NCBI GenBank assembly: GCA_029982615.1
Contig: JARRBK010000006.1
Coordinates: 1 to 57,654, forward strand
Direction of reading: 5' to 3'
Source: Tepidanaerobacteraceae bacterium
GTDB lineage: Bacteria; Bacillota; Thermosediminibacteria; Thermosediminibacterales; Tepidanaerobacteraceae
DNA: 57,654 bases
Shown one piece after another: positions 31,920-38,988 of the stretch (position 1 is its first letter; every line of letters starts with the position of its first letter). Below the pieces are notes generated by a model. That model ran no database searches. It was not told where the DNA came from and saw nothing but the letters and a program-made list of their open reading frames with translations. A program made the translations under genes and the position numbers.

Positions 31920-33764
31920 TCAATATGCGAAGTATATGGTCCCGAGGTCGTTGCCCCACACCGCGTATTCACCGGAAACCCCCATGCCCTGGAGGGTGAA
32001 GGAGTTTTCGGGCGAGGTGCCAGAAGGAATCGACCAGACTAAAGAGGCCGCGTTTCCATCATCGCGGATGCAGTAGCCCTTGCCGTTGGTGCCGTTTGTC
32101 GTGAAGTAGATGTACTTGTTTGTGCCATCATAATATACCACCGGCGACGACTGAACCCCTCCAGCCGTTGGGACATCGTAGGTCCATATGATCGAACCGC
32201 TGTCGGCGTTGATGCAGTAAACCTTGGGCTGGCTGTCGCTGACCCCTCCCTTGCCCACATAGATCCTGCCATCGTAGTATACCGGCGTGGAGGTTGAGTA
32301 GCCGATGGAGGTATGCCATGCATGATTCAATGTCCCATCAGAGCTGTCAATAGTCAGGCACCACAGGTAGCCGCTGGAACCGGAGGTGGAACGGTCGGTA
32401 AAGTAAATCCTGTCGTTATTTGAGTCGGGTACATCTCTATAACAAATGGAAGAGCGTATATAGCCAGCATCTGAAGCATAACCTCTTTGATCGGTTTTAA
32501 TGTTATAACTGTTTACTTCTTCCGTCATGCTGCTTTTGTTCAGCACATGTATTGTGGAATTGTCCCCGCCGAAGACGATGTAGTTGCCTACTAGGGCGGC
32601 CCCGGCCCAGTAGTAGCCTTCTGCAGGATTGTTTGTTGAAAAAGATGTATAGGTACCGTCGGCCACATTCACTTTATAGTATTTGCCCTCCACTCCGCCC
32701 TTCCAGCTTCCCAGATAGATGTAACCGTCATCGTAAAGAAGGGGAGTGTTGAACTGACCACCGTCACCGATTTCAGCTATTGTGGACACGGTTGGATTGC
32801 TGCCGTCTATGCCGGTTATCTTCTTTACCTTGAGGTTTTCCGCATACAGGCAGCAGTCATCCAAGAGCGCATACGCCGTGCTGCCCGAGCCGCTTTTGAA
32901 CTCCGGTTGGAATTTCACCAGGTAGGTATCGGTCTCGTTTGCTGTAAACGGGAAGAATGCCGTCACATCCGTGTTTATATAGCTCCAGTCGCCGGTGTAT
33001 GAAAAGCTCACGTATTTCAATTCGGTCCAGGTGCTTCCCCCGTTGTTGGAAGCAAGGACTCTGCCCTTGAGGCCCGAAGGATTGTTAGAGCCGCTGCCCT
33101 TGAGGAATTTTATCCTCATTGCCATCCTGACCTTGTCGTTTTTGTTGAGGGTTACCTGCTGGTATACCCCCGCTTTTGTCAAAGTGTTACCCGCACTCTG
33201 ATTGATTTTTACGCAGCCGTCACCTCCGTTGGCGTCCCAAGCGATCGTGGGGCTGCCCGTATCAACATAGGTGGTCCAGTTGGCTGTACTGCTGTCAAAG
33301 CCGGTATTCAGAAGTTTCTGCACTATGTCGCTTATGCCCAGGTACATGGTGCTACCGACTATGACCGGAGTAGCAAGCTGGAAACCGCCGTTGTTGTCCA
33401 CTACAACGCCGTCTGTCCATCCGCTGGGAACGCTCCTGTCGCTGCATTTGAACTTATGCACTCTGGATGTGCCATCTTCTCCTGTGTTCAGCACATAGGC
33501 ATATTCATCATTGCCTTCCTTTACCACCAGGGGCGGCACATCGGTGCCGCAAATCGACGCATGCGTCAGATTGTTGACCGTTGCAACATTGGGATTGCTG
33601 TTTGTAGGCGGGCTGTCAGGGCTTAGAACTACCCCGCTGTTGCTGTTGTCCTTCTGGAATCTGGGCCAGTCGGCGGCAAATGCCGAAGAGGCGGCAAATA
33701 CCACCAGCATCAGCGTTAGAAAGGCCGCCAGCAATTTCTTCCCCATGCTTGAACCTGTTAACAT
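31920..33764 (-). CDS. secreted PQQ-type beta-propeller protein
   Basis: A 614-residue exported protein (signal peptide ending SSAFAAD). The body is a WD/PQQ-like propeller with repeats such as GSTMYLGISD, DGYIYLGSWKGG, YDGRIYVGKGG and SGEYAVWGND. An inserted jelly-roll-like region (about residues 160-320, NTGFDSSTANWTTYVD to YALLDDCCLYAEN) resembles a carbohydrate-binding or CBM-type beta-sandwich. No anchor is present. The ATG at 33764 has AAGGGGG ten bases upstream; an ATG six codons later is also possible. It lies between a secreted DUF4430 protein and a giant SLH protein on the same strand. It could be an extracellular partner of the SLH proteins, whose propellers are of related type, but no ligand can be named. 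Confidence 0.8.
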   Translation of the reverse strand: MLTGSSMGKKLLAAFLTLMLVVFAASSAFAADWPRFQKDNSNSGVVLSPDSPPTNSNPNVATVNNLTHASICGTDVPPLVVKEGNDEYAYVLNTGEDGTSRVHKFKCSDRSVPSGWTDGVVVDNNGGFQLATPVIVGSTMYLGISDIVQKLLNTGFDSSTANWTTYVDTGSPTIAWDANGGDGCVKINQSAGNTLTKAGVYQQVTLNKNDKVRMAMRIKFLKGSGSNNPSGLKGRVLASNNGGSTWTELKYVSFSYTGDWSYINTDVTAFFPFTANETDTYLVKFQPEFKSGSGSTAYALLDDCCLYAENLKVKKITGIDGSNPTVSTIAEIGDGGQFNTPLLYDDGYIYLGSWKGGVEGKYYKVNVADGTYTSFSTNNPAEGYYWAGAALVGNYIVFGGDNSTIHVLNKSSMTEEVNSYNIKTDQRGYASDAGYIRSSICYRDVPDSNNDRIYFTDRSTSGSSGYLWCLTIDSSDGTLNHAWHTSIGYSTSTPVYYDGRIYVGKGGVSDSQPKVYCINADSGSIIWTYDVPTAGGVQSSPVVYYDGTNKYIYFTTNGTNGKGYCIRDDGNAASLVWSIPSGTSPENSFTLQGMGVSGEYAVWGNDLGTIYFAY

Positions 33765-33868
33765 TTTTTAATAACCCCCTTAATTTTAAGTCAATTAATG
33801 TTGACCAATATTGACACATAAACATTTGTCTGCTTCCCAAAACGTCCTCGCATGGTAAAGCAATATGC

Positions 33869-34807
33869 TCAATGCACAATTATTATAGGCTTCCTCCAGG
33901 ATGCCGTTTGTTCTATCCCGCCCGATATATTGCCCGAGCCAAAATATTTCGCCTTTACGCTGATATAGCAGAGCGTGGGAATCCTTACCCGGGGCACGGT
34001 AATCGTTGCATTTCCGCTGTCATCCGTCTCTGCTGAGGCAAGTTCAGCCCCATCTGAAGCCCTGTTCAATGTTACTTCAGCGCCTGATAGTTCTGTAAAT
34101 GGCAGCAGGTTCCACGTCCAAAGGTCTTCGTATTTCTGTCCCTTTACATTTACATTGATGGTCTGTCCTCTAAAATACAGGAGCTTGATGTCTTTATAGT
34201 TGCTCATGATGGTGTACCACGTCTCCGTAGGGATGGCGTAGTACCATGTCACTTTATCTCCGCTTTCAAGCGTGTAGGCTCCGGCTCCAACCGAAGGAAG
34301 TTCATCATTTTGAGGACTTCCGGGCTGGTCTTCTGCCGGCCATACGCGGTACATCCAGCCGGAGTAATAAAGATTATTGGGCTGAAAATACCCCGCCTGC
34401 TGTCCGCCTATTTCAGTTACATATGCTGATGCTCCGCTTCCCGATACCGTATAGCTGATATTATTGTGCTGGCATGCCTCCTCCAGGGCATCAAGTACCG
34501 TGTAGCCGGTATTATCGGTGAGTTTTACTTTATAGTTGTTCAGGATCACACCTCCGTCGCCATCGTCATATCCCAGTATTCGCACCGTGACCCATATGCC
34601 TCCCGTGCACCTGACGGACTCTTCTTCCTCAATAGCTTTTCTAAGCTCCTGCACCTGCTGCAGCTCTTTTTCGTTTAAACTCTGCAGCTGATTTTCCTGT
34701 GTTGCCCCGCTGCTGTTCGCCATGGCAAGATTTCCTGCTATTGTCACTGTCAACGCGATTGTAAGCAGCACAGCAAACAGTTTTTTTGCAAATAACGAGT
34801 TTTTCAT
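33869..34807 (-). CDS. secreted DUF4430 protein under a cobalamin riboswitch
   Basis: A 312-residue exported protein. Signal peptide (MKNSLFAKKLFAVLL, cleavage near AMANSS), a short glutamine/glutamate-rich helix, then a DUF4430 domain at about residues 65-205: VTVRILGYDDG at the start, TVLDALEEACQHNNISY for the helix, GWMYRVWPAED and LESGDKVTWYYA at the end. A C-terminal Ig-like module follows. The ATG at 34807 has AAAGGAGATG seven bases upstream. About 240 bases upstream on the same strand is a cobalamin aptamer, and between them lies a strong terminator. Expression is thus expected to fall when cobalamin is plentiful. DUF4430 is the transcobalamin C-terminal fold. No membrane, sortase or SLH anchor is seen, so it is likely free or bound to the S-layer proteins. 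Confidence 0.85.
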   Translation of the reverse strand: MKNSLFAKKLFAVLLTIALTVTIAGNLAMANSSGATQENQLQSLNEKELQQVQELRKAIEEEESVRCTGGIWVTVRILGYDDGDGGVILNNYKVKLTDNTGYTVLDALEEACQHNNISYTVSGSGASAYVTEIGGQQAGYFQPNNLYYSGWMYRVWPAEDQPGSPQNDELPSVGAGAYTLESGDKVTWYYAIPTETWYTIMSNYKDIKLLYFRGQTINVNVKGQKYEDLWTWNLLPFTELSGAEVTLNRASDGAELASAETDDSGNATITVPRVRIPTLCYISVKAKYFGSGNISGGIEQTASWRKPIIIVH

Positions 34808-34945
34808 AAAAAAGCATCTCCTTTCAATAATCAACTCTATTTTGGCGCTCATTGATTCTTCCCTCGATTTTTAAATAACCGTCAAAACCACCCCCATATG
34901 CAAAACTGTATATTCCTGCATATACATTCATTTGCATGCAAAAAT

Positions 34946-34970
34946 CCCCGGCTTCCGTTGAAAGCCGGGG
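34946..34970 (-). terminator. attenuator terminator of the 35-kb cobalamin riboswitch
   Basis: On the minus strand CCCCGGCTTTC-AAC-GGAAGCCGGGG is followed by ATTTTTGC. It lies between the aptamer and the DUF4430 start codon, which fits transcriptional control. Confidence 0.75.
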
Positions 34971-35051
34971 TACGAAGATTATGTAAAACCCGATTCCACC
35001 TGTTCAGACTTTGCACTCACTGTCGGCCTTTTCTCGGAAGGCTGTGATATG
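34971..35051 (-). promoter_or_regulatory. expression platform of the 35-kb cobalamin riboswitch
   Basis: The P1 strand CCTTATCGGC can alternatively pair with the downstream GGCCGA that closes GCCTTCCGAGAAAAGGCCGA, giving an anti-P1 fold. Next come a GTGCAAAG core and CAGGTGGAATCGGG, then the terminator. A near-identical copy without aptamer is at 19012-19100. The GCAAAG motif recalls the c-di-GMP-I class, but the rest of that consensus is absent. Confidence 0.6.
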
Positions 35052-35218
35052 CCGATAAGGCAGGTCTCCTGGCTCGTGGTTCCTCGCTGCTTTTCCCCTT
35101 CCCGGAGAATATCCAGTGGCTTTTGAAAAGCATCTCCCCACTCACAGTGGCCGGACCGCCCAGGATTTTCACCCGGTTCCCTTTTAAAATCCATCCCTCT
35201 CTCGGATTACCTTATCGG
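35052..35218 (-). ncRNA. cobalamin riboswitch aptamer
   Basis: On the minus strand the conserved boxes appear in order: AAGGGAACCGGGTGAAAATC, GGCCACTGTGA, and the closing AGCCAGGAGACCTGCC. Stem P1 is formed by CCGATAAGG (35210-35218) and CCTTATCGG (35052-35060). It controls the secreted DUF4430 protein downstream. The class normally represses transport and synthesis genes when adenosylcobalamin or a related corrinoid binds. Confidence 0.93.
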
Positions 35219-35386
35219 TGTGGTCTATTAAATTTTCACGTTGTTCTGAACAGCACTTAATATAACGTGATATAAATTAGTTTTCACATCTGAATATCTA
35301 TATGGCAAAACGGCAAGGCGGGAATGAAATTTTATTTGAAATGAAGATAGCAACAGAACCAAATTTAATACTGGGTATCATATAAA
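35219..35386. other. spacer between terminator module B and the cobalamin aptamer
   Basis: AT-rich, non-coding. It should contain the riboswitch's own promoter, but none is convincing (a TTTAAT near 35229 is the best -10 candidate). If it has none, the riboswitch would depend on read-through from promoter B. Confidence 0.35.
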
Positions 35387-35439
35387 ACAAAAAGCACCGC
35401 CATTTCAGGCAGTGCTTCCGTTGTTCGGTCGGCGCCGCT
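35387..35439 (-). terminator. repeated promoter-proximal terminator module, copy B
   Basis: GGCGCCGACCGAACAACGG followed by GCACTGCC-TGAAAT-GGCGGTGC (35394-35415) and TTTTTG on the minus strand. Compared with copy A, one arm changes T to C, which keeps or improves pairing. Confidence 0.7.
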
Positions 35440-35495
35440 TTGCAACTATTTTCTTCGTTTCTCCATTTATTGCTTGTCCATCGATTTCATTTTCT

Positions 35496-35524
35496 ATATT
35501 ATACCAAAATTCGCATATTGTCAA
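35496..35524 (-). promoter_or_regulatory. repeated promoter, copy B
   Basis: TTGACA (35519-35524) and TAATAT 17 bases away (TATAAT 15 bases away). The surrounding sequence matches copy A over more than 100 bases, including GATGGACAAGCAATAAATGG downstream. Confidence 0.6.
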
Positions 35525-35580
35525 GATATCATTTAAAGGTAGTCGGGGTTGAATAAATAAAGTCAAACAGCAGTTCATAT
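35525..35580 (-). pseudogene. remnant of the nucleotidyltransferase gene pair
   Basis: The minus strand carries ATGAACTGCTGTTTGACTT, matching codons for ELLFDL of the nucleotidyltransferase at 20 kb, joined directly to the 3' flank of the 139-residue partner gene. Most of both genes is missing, so this is a deletion scar of a former second cassette. Confidence 0.6.
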
Positions 35581-35583
35581 TTT

Positions 35584-36654
35584 TCACTGTTTTAAAAATC
35601 TATCGAGGTCGCTCAAAGACTCAATGTCAAAAATGTTTTCAGCTATTAATTCAAGAGTCGGCCTGGCCTGACCCAGTATTCTTGCTTTATACTCAGAGGG
35701 TAGTTCTCCAAGTTTTTTGTACAGTTGCCTGATTATGGTCTCAGCCATGCCCTTCCCTATGCCTTTTTCAATACCTTTTTCAACGCCCTTCTCGAGTCCT
35801 TTTTCCAAACCTTCTTCGAACCCTCTTTTGTATATCTCAGGGTCGATTATCATTTTTGCCATTTCATTCACCTCCTGCTCAATATCTTTTAACTCTTCGC
35901 TGAACAGTTCTCCAGCCAGGTTGCTCAGTTCCAGAAGTATTCTGTTGCATTCTTCTATGATAAGGTCATCTGTTTCAATGGCATCTTTTAATTCTCTTAT
36001 TATGCTCTCTATTACTTCTGTTATCTTCCTTCTGTATTCGTTTTGAAGCTTTGCTATTTCTTCTTCATGAAGTTTTCTTCTTTTCAGGTTTTCGAGTTCC
36101 TCACTTAAGTTTATTATCCGCAGCGGGAGCATGATGTAAAGCTTTTGCCTTTTATAATAGTCCAGATCGTATTCCCAGATCTTGAATGTGGGCACTATGT
36201 ATTTTATTTTCTGTTCTGTATACGGCATTCTTATTGTAAGGTTTAGTTTATCAGGTATGGATTCGTTGTGTTTTAAAAATATGATAATTTGAGATGGAAA
36301 TTCTACGGTTATTTCTTCATCTAGTTTTAGGTTGCTGTAGTCCAGGTTGTCTATGGCTATTCTAAATCCGTAATCTATCATGCGGATTATTAGTGTCCTG
36401 TCGTTTAATGTCTGGAATTCTATGTGGTATTTTGTTTTTTGTTCATTTATTTCTATACTCAAGACGGTGTCTGCTATGGCGGTGGTTTTGTCCAGCCTTA
36501 TGTATTCTCGATTAAGTTGTTCTATTTTCGCGTCTTCTTTGAAGTTCTTTTTAAAAAGGGCGTTTATGGCGCATATTGTTAGTCTCGTCGAAATGTTAAA
36601 CAGGTTTTTCAGGATTTTATCATAATGAATAACACTCTTTTTTCCGTTTTCCAT
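35584..36654 (-). CDS. Rpn-family PD-(D/E)XK nuclease / putative transposase
   Basis: A 356-residue protein of the recombination-promoting nuclease type. The nuclease core has ADTVLSIEI followed by YHIEFQTLNDR (acidic residue and E-x-Q pattern). The middle is a charged coiled coil. The C-terminus carries the typical EEGLEKGLEKGVEKG-type repeats that precede a short helical tail. Family members cut DNA and promote RecA-independent recombination; many are mobile and multicopy. It lies between two remnants of the nucleotidyltransferase cassette (35525-35580 and 36808-36864), as if it had entered or replaced such a cassette. A terminator (36738-36755) separates it from the promoter at 36781-36807. 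Confidence 0.8.
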   Translation of the reverse strand: MENGKKSVIHYDKILKNLFNISTRLTICAINALFKKNFKEDAKIEQLNREYIRLDKTTAIADTVLSIEINEQKTKYHIEFQTLNDRTLIIRMIDYGFRIAIDNLDYSNLKLDEEITVEFPSQIIIFLKHNESIPDKLNLTIRMPYTEQKIKYIVPTFKIWEYDLDYYKRQKLYIMLPLRIINLSEELENLKRRKLHEEEIAKLQNEYRRKITEVIESIIRELKDAIETDDLIIEECNRILLELSNLAGELFSEELKDIEQEVNEMAKMIIDPEIYKRGFEEGLEKGLEKGVEKGIEKGIGKGMAETIIRQLYKKLGELPSEYKARILGQARPTLELIAENIFDIESLSDLDRFLKQ

Positions 36655-36737
36655 ATCAATCTCCCTTTATATTTATACTATCATCCTTAGTGATGATTTT
36701 CAATAATGTTACTTTTTAATTTTCAAAACAAAAAAGA

Positions 36738-36755
36738 CCCTGCTTTGAAGCAGGG
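36738..36755 (-). terminator. intrinsic terminator ahead of the Rpn gene
   Basis: CCCTGCTT-CA-AAGCAGGG followed by TCTTTTTTG on the minus strand. It is almost the same as the terminator at 20318-20338 and lies only about 25 bases behind the promoter at 36781-36807. Confidence 0.7.
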
Positions 36756-36780
36756 CTGGTGATATGTGGTTTGATTGAAC

Positions 36781-36807
36781 ATTATACTAATATTCGTACA
36801 TTGTCAA
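36781..36807 (-). promoter_or_regulatory. repeated promoter, copy D
   Basis: TTGACA (36802-36807) and TATAAT (36781-36786) with a 15-base spacer, embedded in sequence similar to copies A to C. It is followed by a terminator within about 45 bases. Confidence 0.5.
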
Positions 36808-36864
36808 GGTCATTTAATGGCAATCAGAGCTGAACGAATATGAATTCGCCTGTCTTTAGCCGTA
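36808..36864 (-). pseudogene. 3' remnant of the 139-residue cassette gene
   Basis: In frame, the minus strand reads KTGEFIFVQL and then a stop, matching the C-terminus ETGEFIFVEP of the protein at 19262-19681, followed by the same 3' flank and promoter. The rest of the gene is gone. Confidence 0.65.
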
Positions 36865-36868
36865 TTCT

Positions 36869-38485
36869 CTATTCAATCCCCATATATTCCCTCAGCCGAA
36901 CCACCGCCCAGGAGCACTGGGCTCGGGTAGCAGGCTTTTTGGCGTCAAAACCAGGCCATACAAAGCCGTGTTTTTGAGCCGCCCCGATGTATCCATCTGC
37001 CCAGTTGTCTTTACTCTCTTTCAAGGCAGCCGCCTCTTCCTCGAGCCCCGCAGTCCTCACCAGCATGGCCATGAGCTGTTCGCCCGTAATGCTCTGGCCG
37101 GGCGAAAAGGTTTTTTCGCCGGTGCCGCTGACAAAACCCTTTTCCGCACACAGCCCGATGCATCCATCAGCCCAGTGGCCTTCCGGCACATCGGAAAACA
37201 TCACGGAGCCTTTTTCATCATGGCTCTCTTTCTTCATGCCTAGGCCGTATACCAGGTACTTCGAAAACTCTGCCCTCGTCACAGGCTGTTCCGGCCCGAA
37301 GGTTCCGTCGGCTCTGCCCGATAAAACATAGTCGTAAACCAATTCCATGGTCTCGGAAAAACCAAAGTCTCCGGGCTTGTAATCCGAAAACAGGTGTTTT
37401 TCAGCTTCCGGACGGTATTTTTCATGCAGCATGGCGTATGCAGCTTTCCCATTGTATGCGTCAGCCATCGCATATAGGGCTTCATATGTAGATATTCCGT
37501 TATCATATACCGGAAGGTTGTCCTCCTCGCTTAGCACATGGGTGAAGCTGCCGTCCGGGAGCTGGAACCGAAGCATGGCACTCACCGGGTTGCCCCCAGA
37601 GGGCTTTGTCCATTCCGGCCCCATGGGATCTTGGCCCAGAAGTGTCAGTGCCTGAATAACCCACGCGCAGCTTTCTGGGTTTTCGGTACCCCATGAATAA
37701 AATCCGCCATTGTCAAGCTGTTTTTCTTTTAAAAATTGCAATGCCCTTGCCACATGCGGATTTGACTCATCTTCCCCAAGGATGGCAAATGCCATGAGCG
37801 CTGCGGCCGTCATATCCACATCTGACTCCACCAGATCATAATCCGCAGGGTCATCGAAGTACTTCACATCCCAGGTGAATCCCCCGTCCTTGTGCTGCTG
37901 ATTTTCCAACCATTCCAGGCACTTGTCCCGGTTGGGAATGGGCTCTCCCGCACAGTAAAGAGCAATAATGCCGAAAATGTGGGCGTTTACCAGGTCTTCG
38001 CCCACGGGTTTTCCGGTTTTGTTGTCGGCTACTGAGTCGGCAAAGTGGCCGCTGGGCAACATGGTATTCTTGACTATCTCCACCAGATTGAGGCCGCCAA
38101 AGTTCCTGGGATCTTTTCCTGCGGCGCATATCCCAATAATGGTTCGCTGGAAGTCGGTGTTCTTGGTCTTGGAAAGCCCGACCCCATTTTTGACCTCCTG
38201 CTCTCGCCAGTAAGCGCCGTTTTTCCCGTCGGCGGTGGTCCATTTGGGGCCGCTAACATCTTCCCCGAATCCGAAAAGCCCCAGCGCAGGCCAGTCAAGC
38301 ACACCTTTAAACTGCTCCTTTTTAAATGTGTTGTAGTAATAATCGATGGTTTTCTGAGCGGCAGCGCGCACATCCTCCCGGGTAATGCTGCTCTGCGCCG
38401 CCCGTAGGCTGCCCGGATGCATGGTAAAAAGAATCAGCATCAGCACGAGCAGCAAAGCGGGTGCTTTAAATATTTTGTTTTGCAA
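36869..38485 (-). CDS. S-layer-anchored transcobalamin-like barrel protein
   Basis: A 538-residue exported protein. Signal peptide (about 1-30, ending LRAAQ), then an alpha/alpha barrel of the prenyltransferase/transcobalamin type at about 35-350 (AAGKDPRNFGGLN, NQQHKDGGFTWD, DVDMTAAALMAFAIL, FYSWGTENPESCAWVIQAL, ISTYEALYAMADAY). Three SLH repeats occupy about 365-538 (VTRAEF, ITGEQL, ATRAQC). Unlike the 1829-residue paralogue it has no DUF4430 domain, so a separate DUF4430 protein would have to complete a transcobalamin-like pair (inference). The start is a TTG at 38485 behind AAAGGGGTGGG. Its leader holds the structured RNA at 38535-38756 and terminator module C. The second SLH repeat lacks the usual TRAE motif. 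Confidence 0.83.
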   Translation of the reverse strand: MQNKIFKAPALLLVLMLILFTMHPGSLRAAQSSITREDVRAAAQKTIDYYYNTFKKEQFKGVLDWPALGLFGFGEDVSGPKWTTADGKNGAYWREQEVKNGVGLSKTKNTDFQRTIIGICAAGKDPRNFGGLNLVEIVKNTMLPSGHFADSVADNKTGKPVGEDLVNAHIFGIIALYCAGEPIPNRDKCLEWLENQQHKDGGFTWDVKYFDDPADYDLVESDVDMTAAALMAFAILGEDESNPHVARALQFLKEKQLDNGGFYSWGTENPESCAWVIQALTLLGQDPMGPEWTKPSGGNPVSAMLRFQLPDGSFTHVLSEEDNLPVYDNGISTYEALYAMADAYNGKAAYAMLHEKYRPEAEKHLFSDYKPGDFGFSETMELVYDYVLSGRADGTFGPEQPVTRAEFSKYLVYGLGMKKESHDEKGSVMFSDVPEGHWADGCIGLCAEKGFVSGTGEKTFSPGQSITGEQLMAMLVRTAGLEEEAAALKESKDNWADGYIGAAQKHGFVWPGFDAKKPATRAQCSWAVVRLREYMGIE

Positions 38486-38534
38486 CCTTACCCACCCCTT
38501 TTTTTAATGTTTGATTTCGGTGTAGAAAGTCACT

Positions 38535-38756
38535 TTGCTGCCAGAGATGGCCCCGCACCTCCGCTTGTCCTGCCGCTCTAGAGTTTAGTCCTGCGCTTCG
38601 GGGAAGTTCGCCGGCAATTCGGCGTCCTGTCTCGGATGCCGGCCAGCGGGCATGGATGCCCGCTGCTTCCCCCGGGGACCCACCGAAGGTGGGTGTTGTT
38701 CTAAACTCAAGAGCGGCGACGGCCTCGCTAAACGGTGCGCTTAGCCATCTCTGCCC
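38535..38756 (-). ncRNA. large structured RNA of unassigned class (raiA-like? novel leader RNA?)
   Basis: About 220 bases with nested long-range pairing: 38542-38551 with 38744-38753 (10 pairs), 38554-38559 with 38734-38739, and 38572-38588 with 38701-38717 (7 plus 8 pairs around a 2x2 loop). Inside are hairpins 38645-38664 (AGCGGGCAT arms), 38679-38695 (ACCCACC arms), and 38610-38615 with 38637-38642. The GC content is far above the flanks. It is neither a cobalamin aptamer nor a tRNA, and I see no RNase P or tmRNA motifs. The strand is inferred from the neighbours. The raiA RNA of Firmicutes has similar size and complexity, but I cannot match its consensus from memory. Confidence 0.65.
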
Positions 38757-38820
38757 GATCGGAATCATATTTTTATAAATACAAGCTTATGTTGCAGTTA
38801 ACAACCGGTTTGCCAAAAAT

Positions 38821-38870
38821 AAAAGCACCACCTTTTCAGGCAGTGCTTCCGTTGTTCGGTCGGCGCCGCA
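38821..38870 (-). terminator. repeated promoter-proximal terminator module, copy C
   Basis: GGCGCCGACCGAACAACGG followed by GCACTGCC-TGAAAA-GGTGGTGC (38825-38846) and TTTTATTTTTGG on the minus strand, just upstream of the structured RNA. Confidence 0.7.
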
Positions 38871-38902
38871 CAATAACAATCTCATCAGCTTGTCTGTAAT
38901 AT

Positions 38903-38931
38903 ATATTATATCAAAATTCGCACATCGTCAA
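38903..38931 (-). promoter_or_regulatory. repeated promoter, copy C
   Basis: TTGACG (38926-38931) with TAATAT 17 bases away (TATAAT 15 bases away). It would drive module C, the structured RNA and the barrel-SLH gene. Confidence 0.6.
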
Positions 38932-38988
38932 GATTTTTAATAAGTTTTAATTATTCCATAATACAATTCTTTGTCTATTCACGCTTTT

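Noticed and set aside
34979-35194. ORFs here and at 18932-19120 that share the peptide ISQPSEKRPTVSAK
   Set aside because: Both are read-throughs of the conserved riboswitch expression platform; similarity reflects RNA conservation, and no binding site precedes them.
35441-35583. A small ORF on the minus strand (35405-35587) as a gene
   Set aside because: It reads across promoter B, a terminator and a gene remnant.
38466-38768. Minus-strand ORF of 100 codons
   Set aside because: It overlaps the structured RNA completely; its composition follows the RNA helices and no start signal or family similarity is seen.
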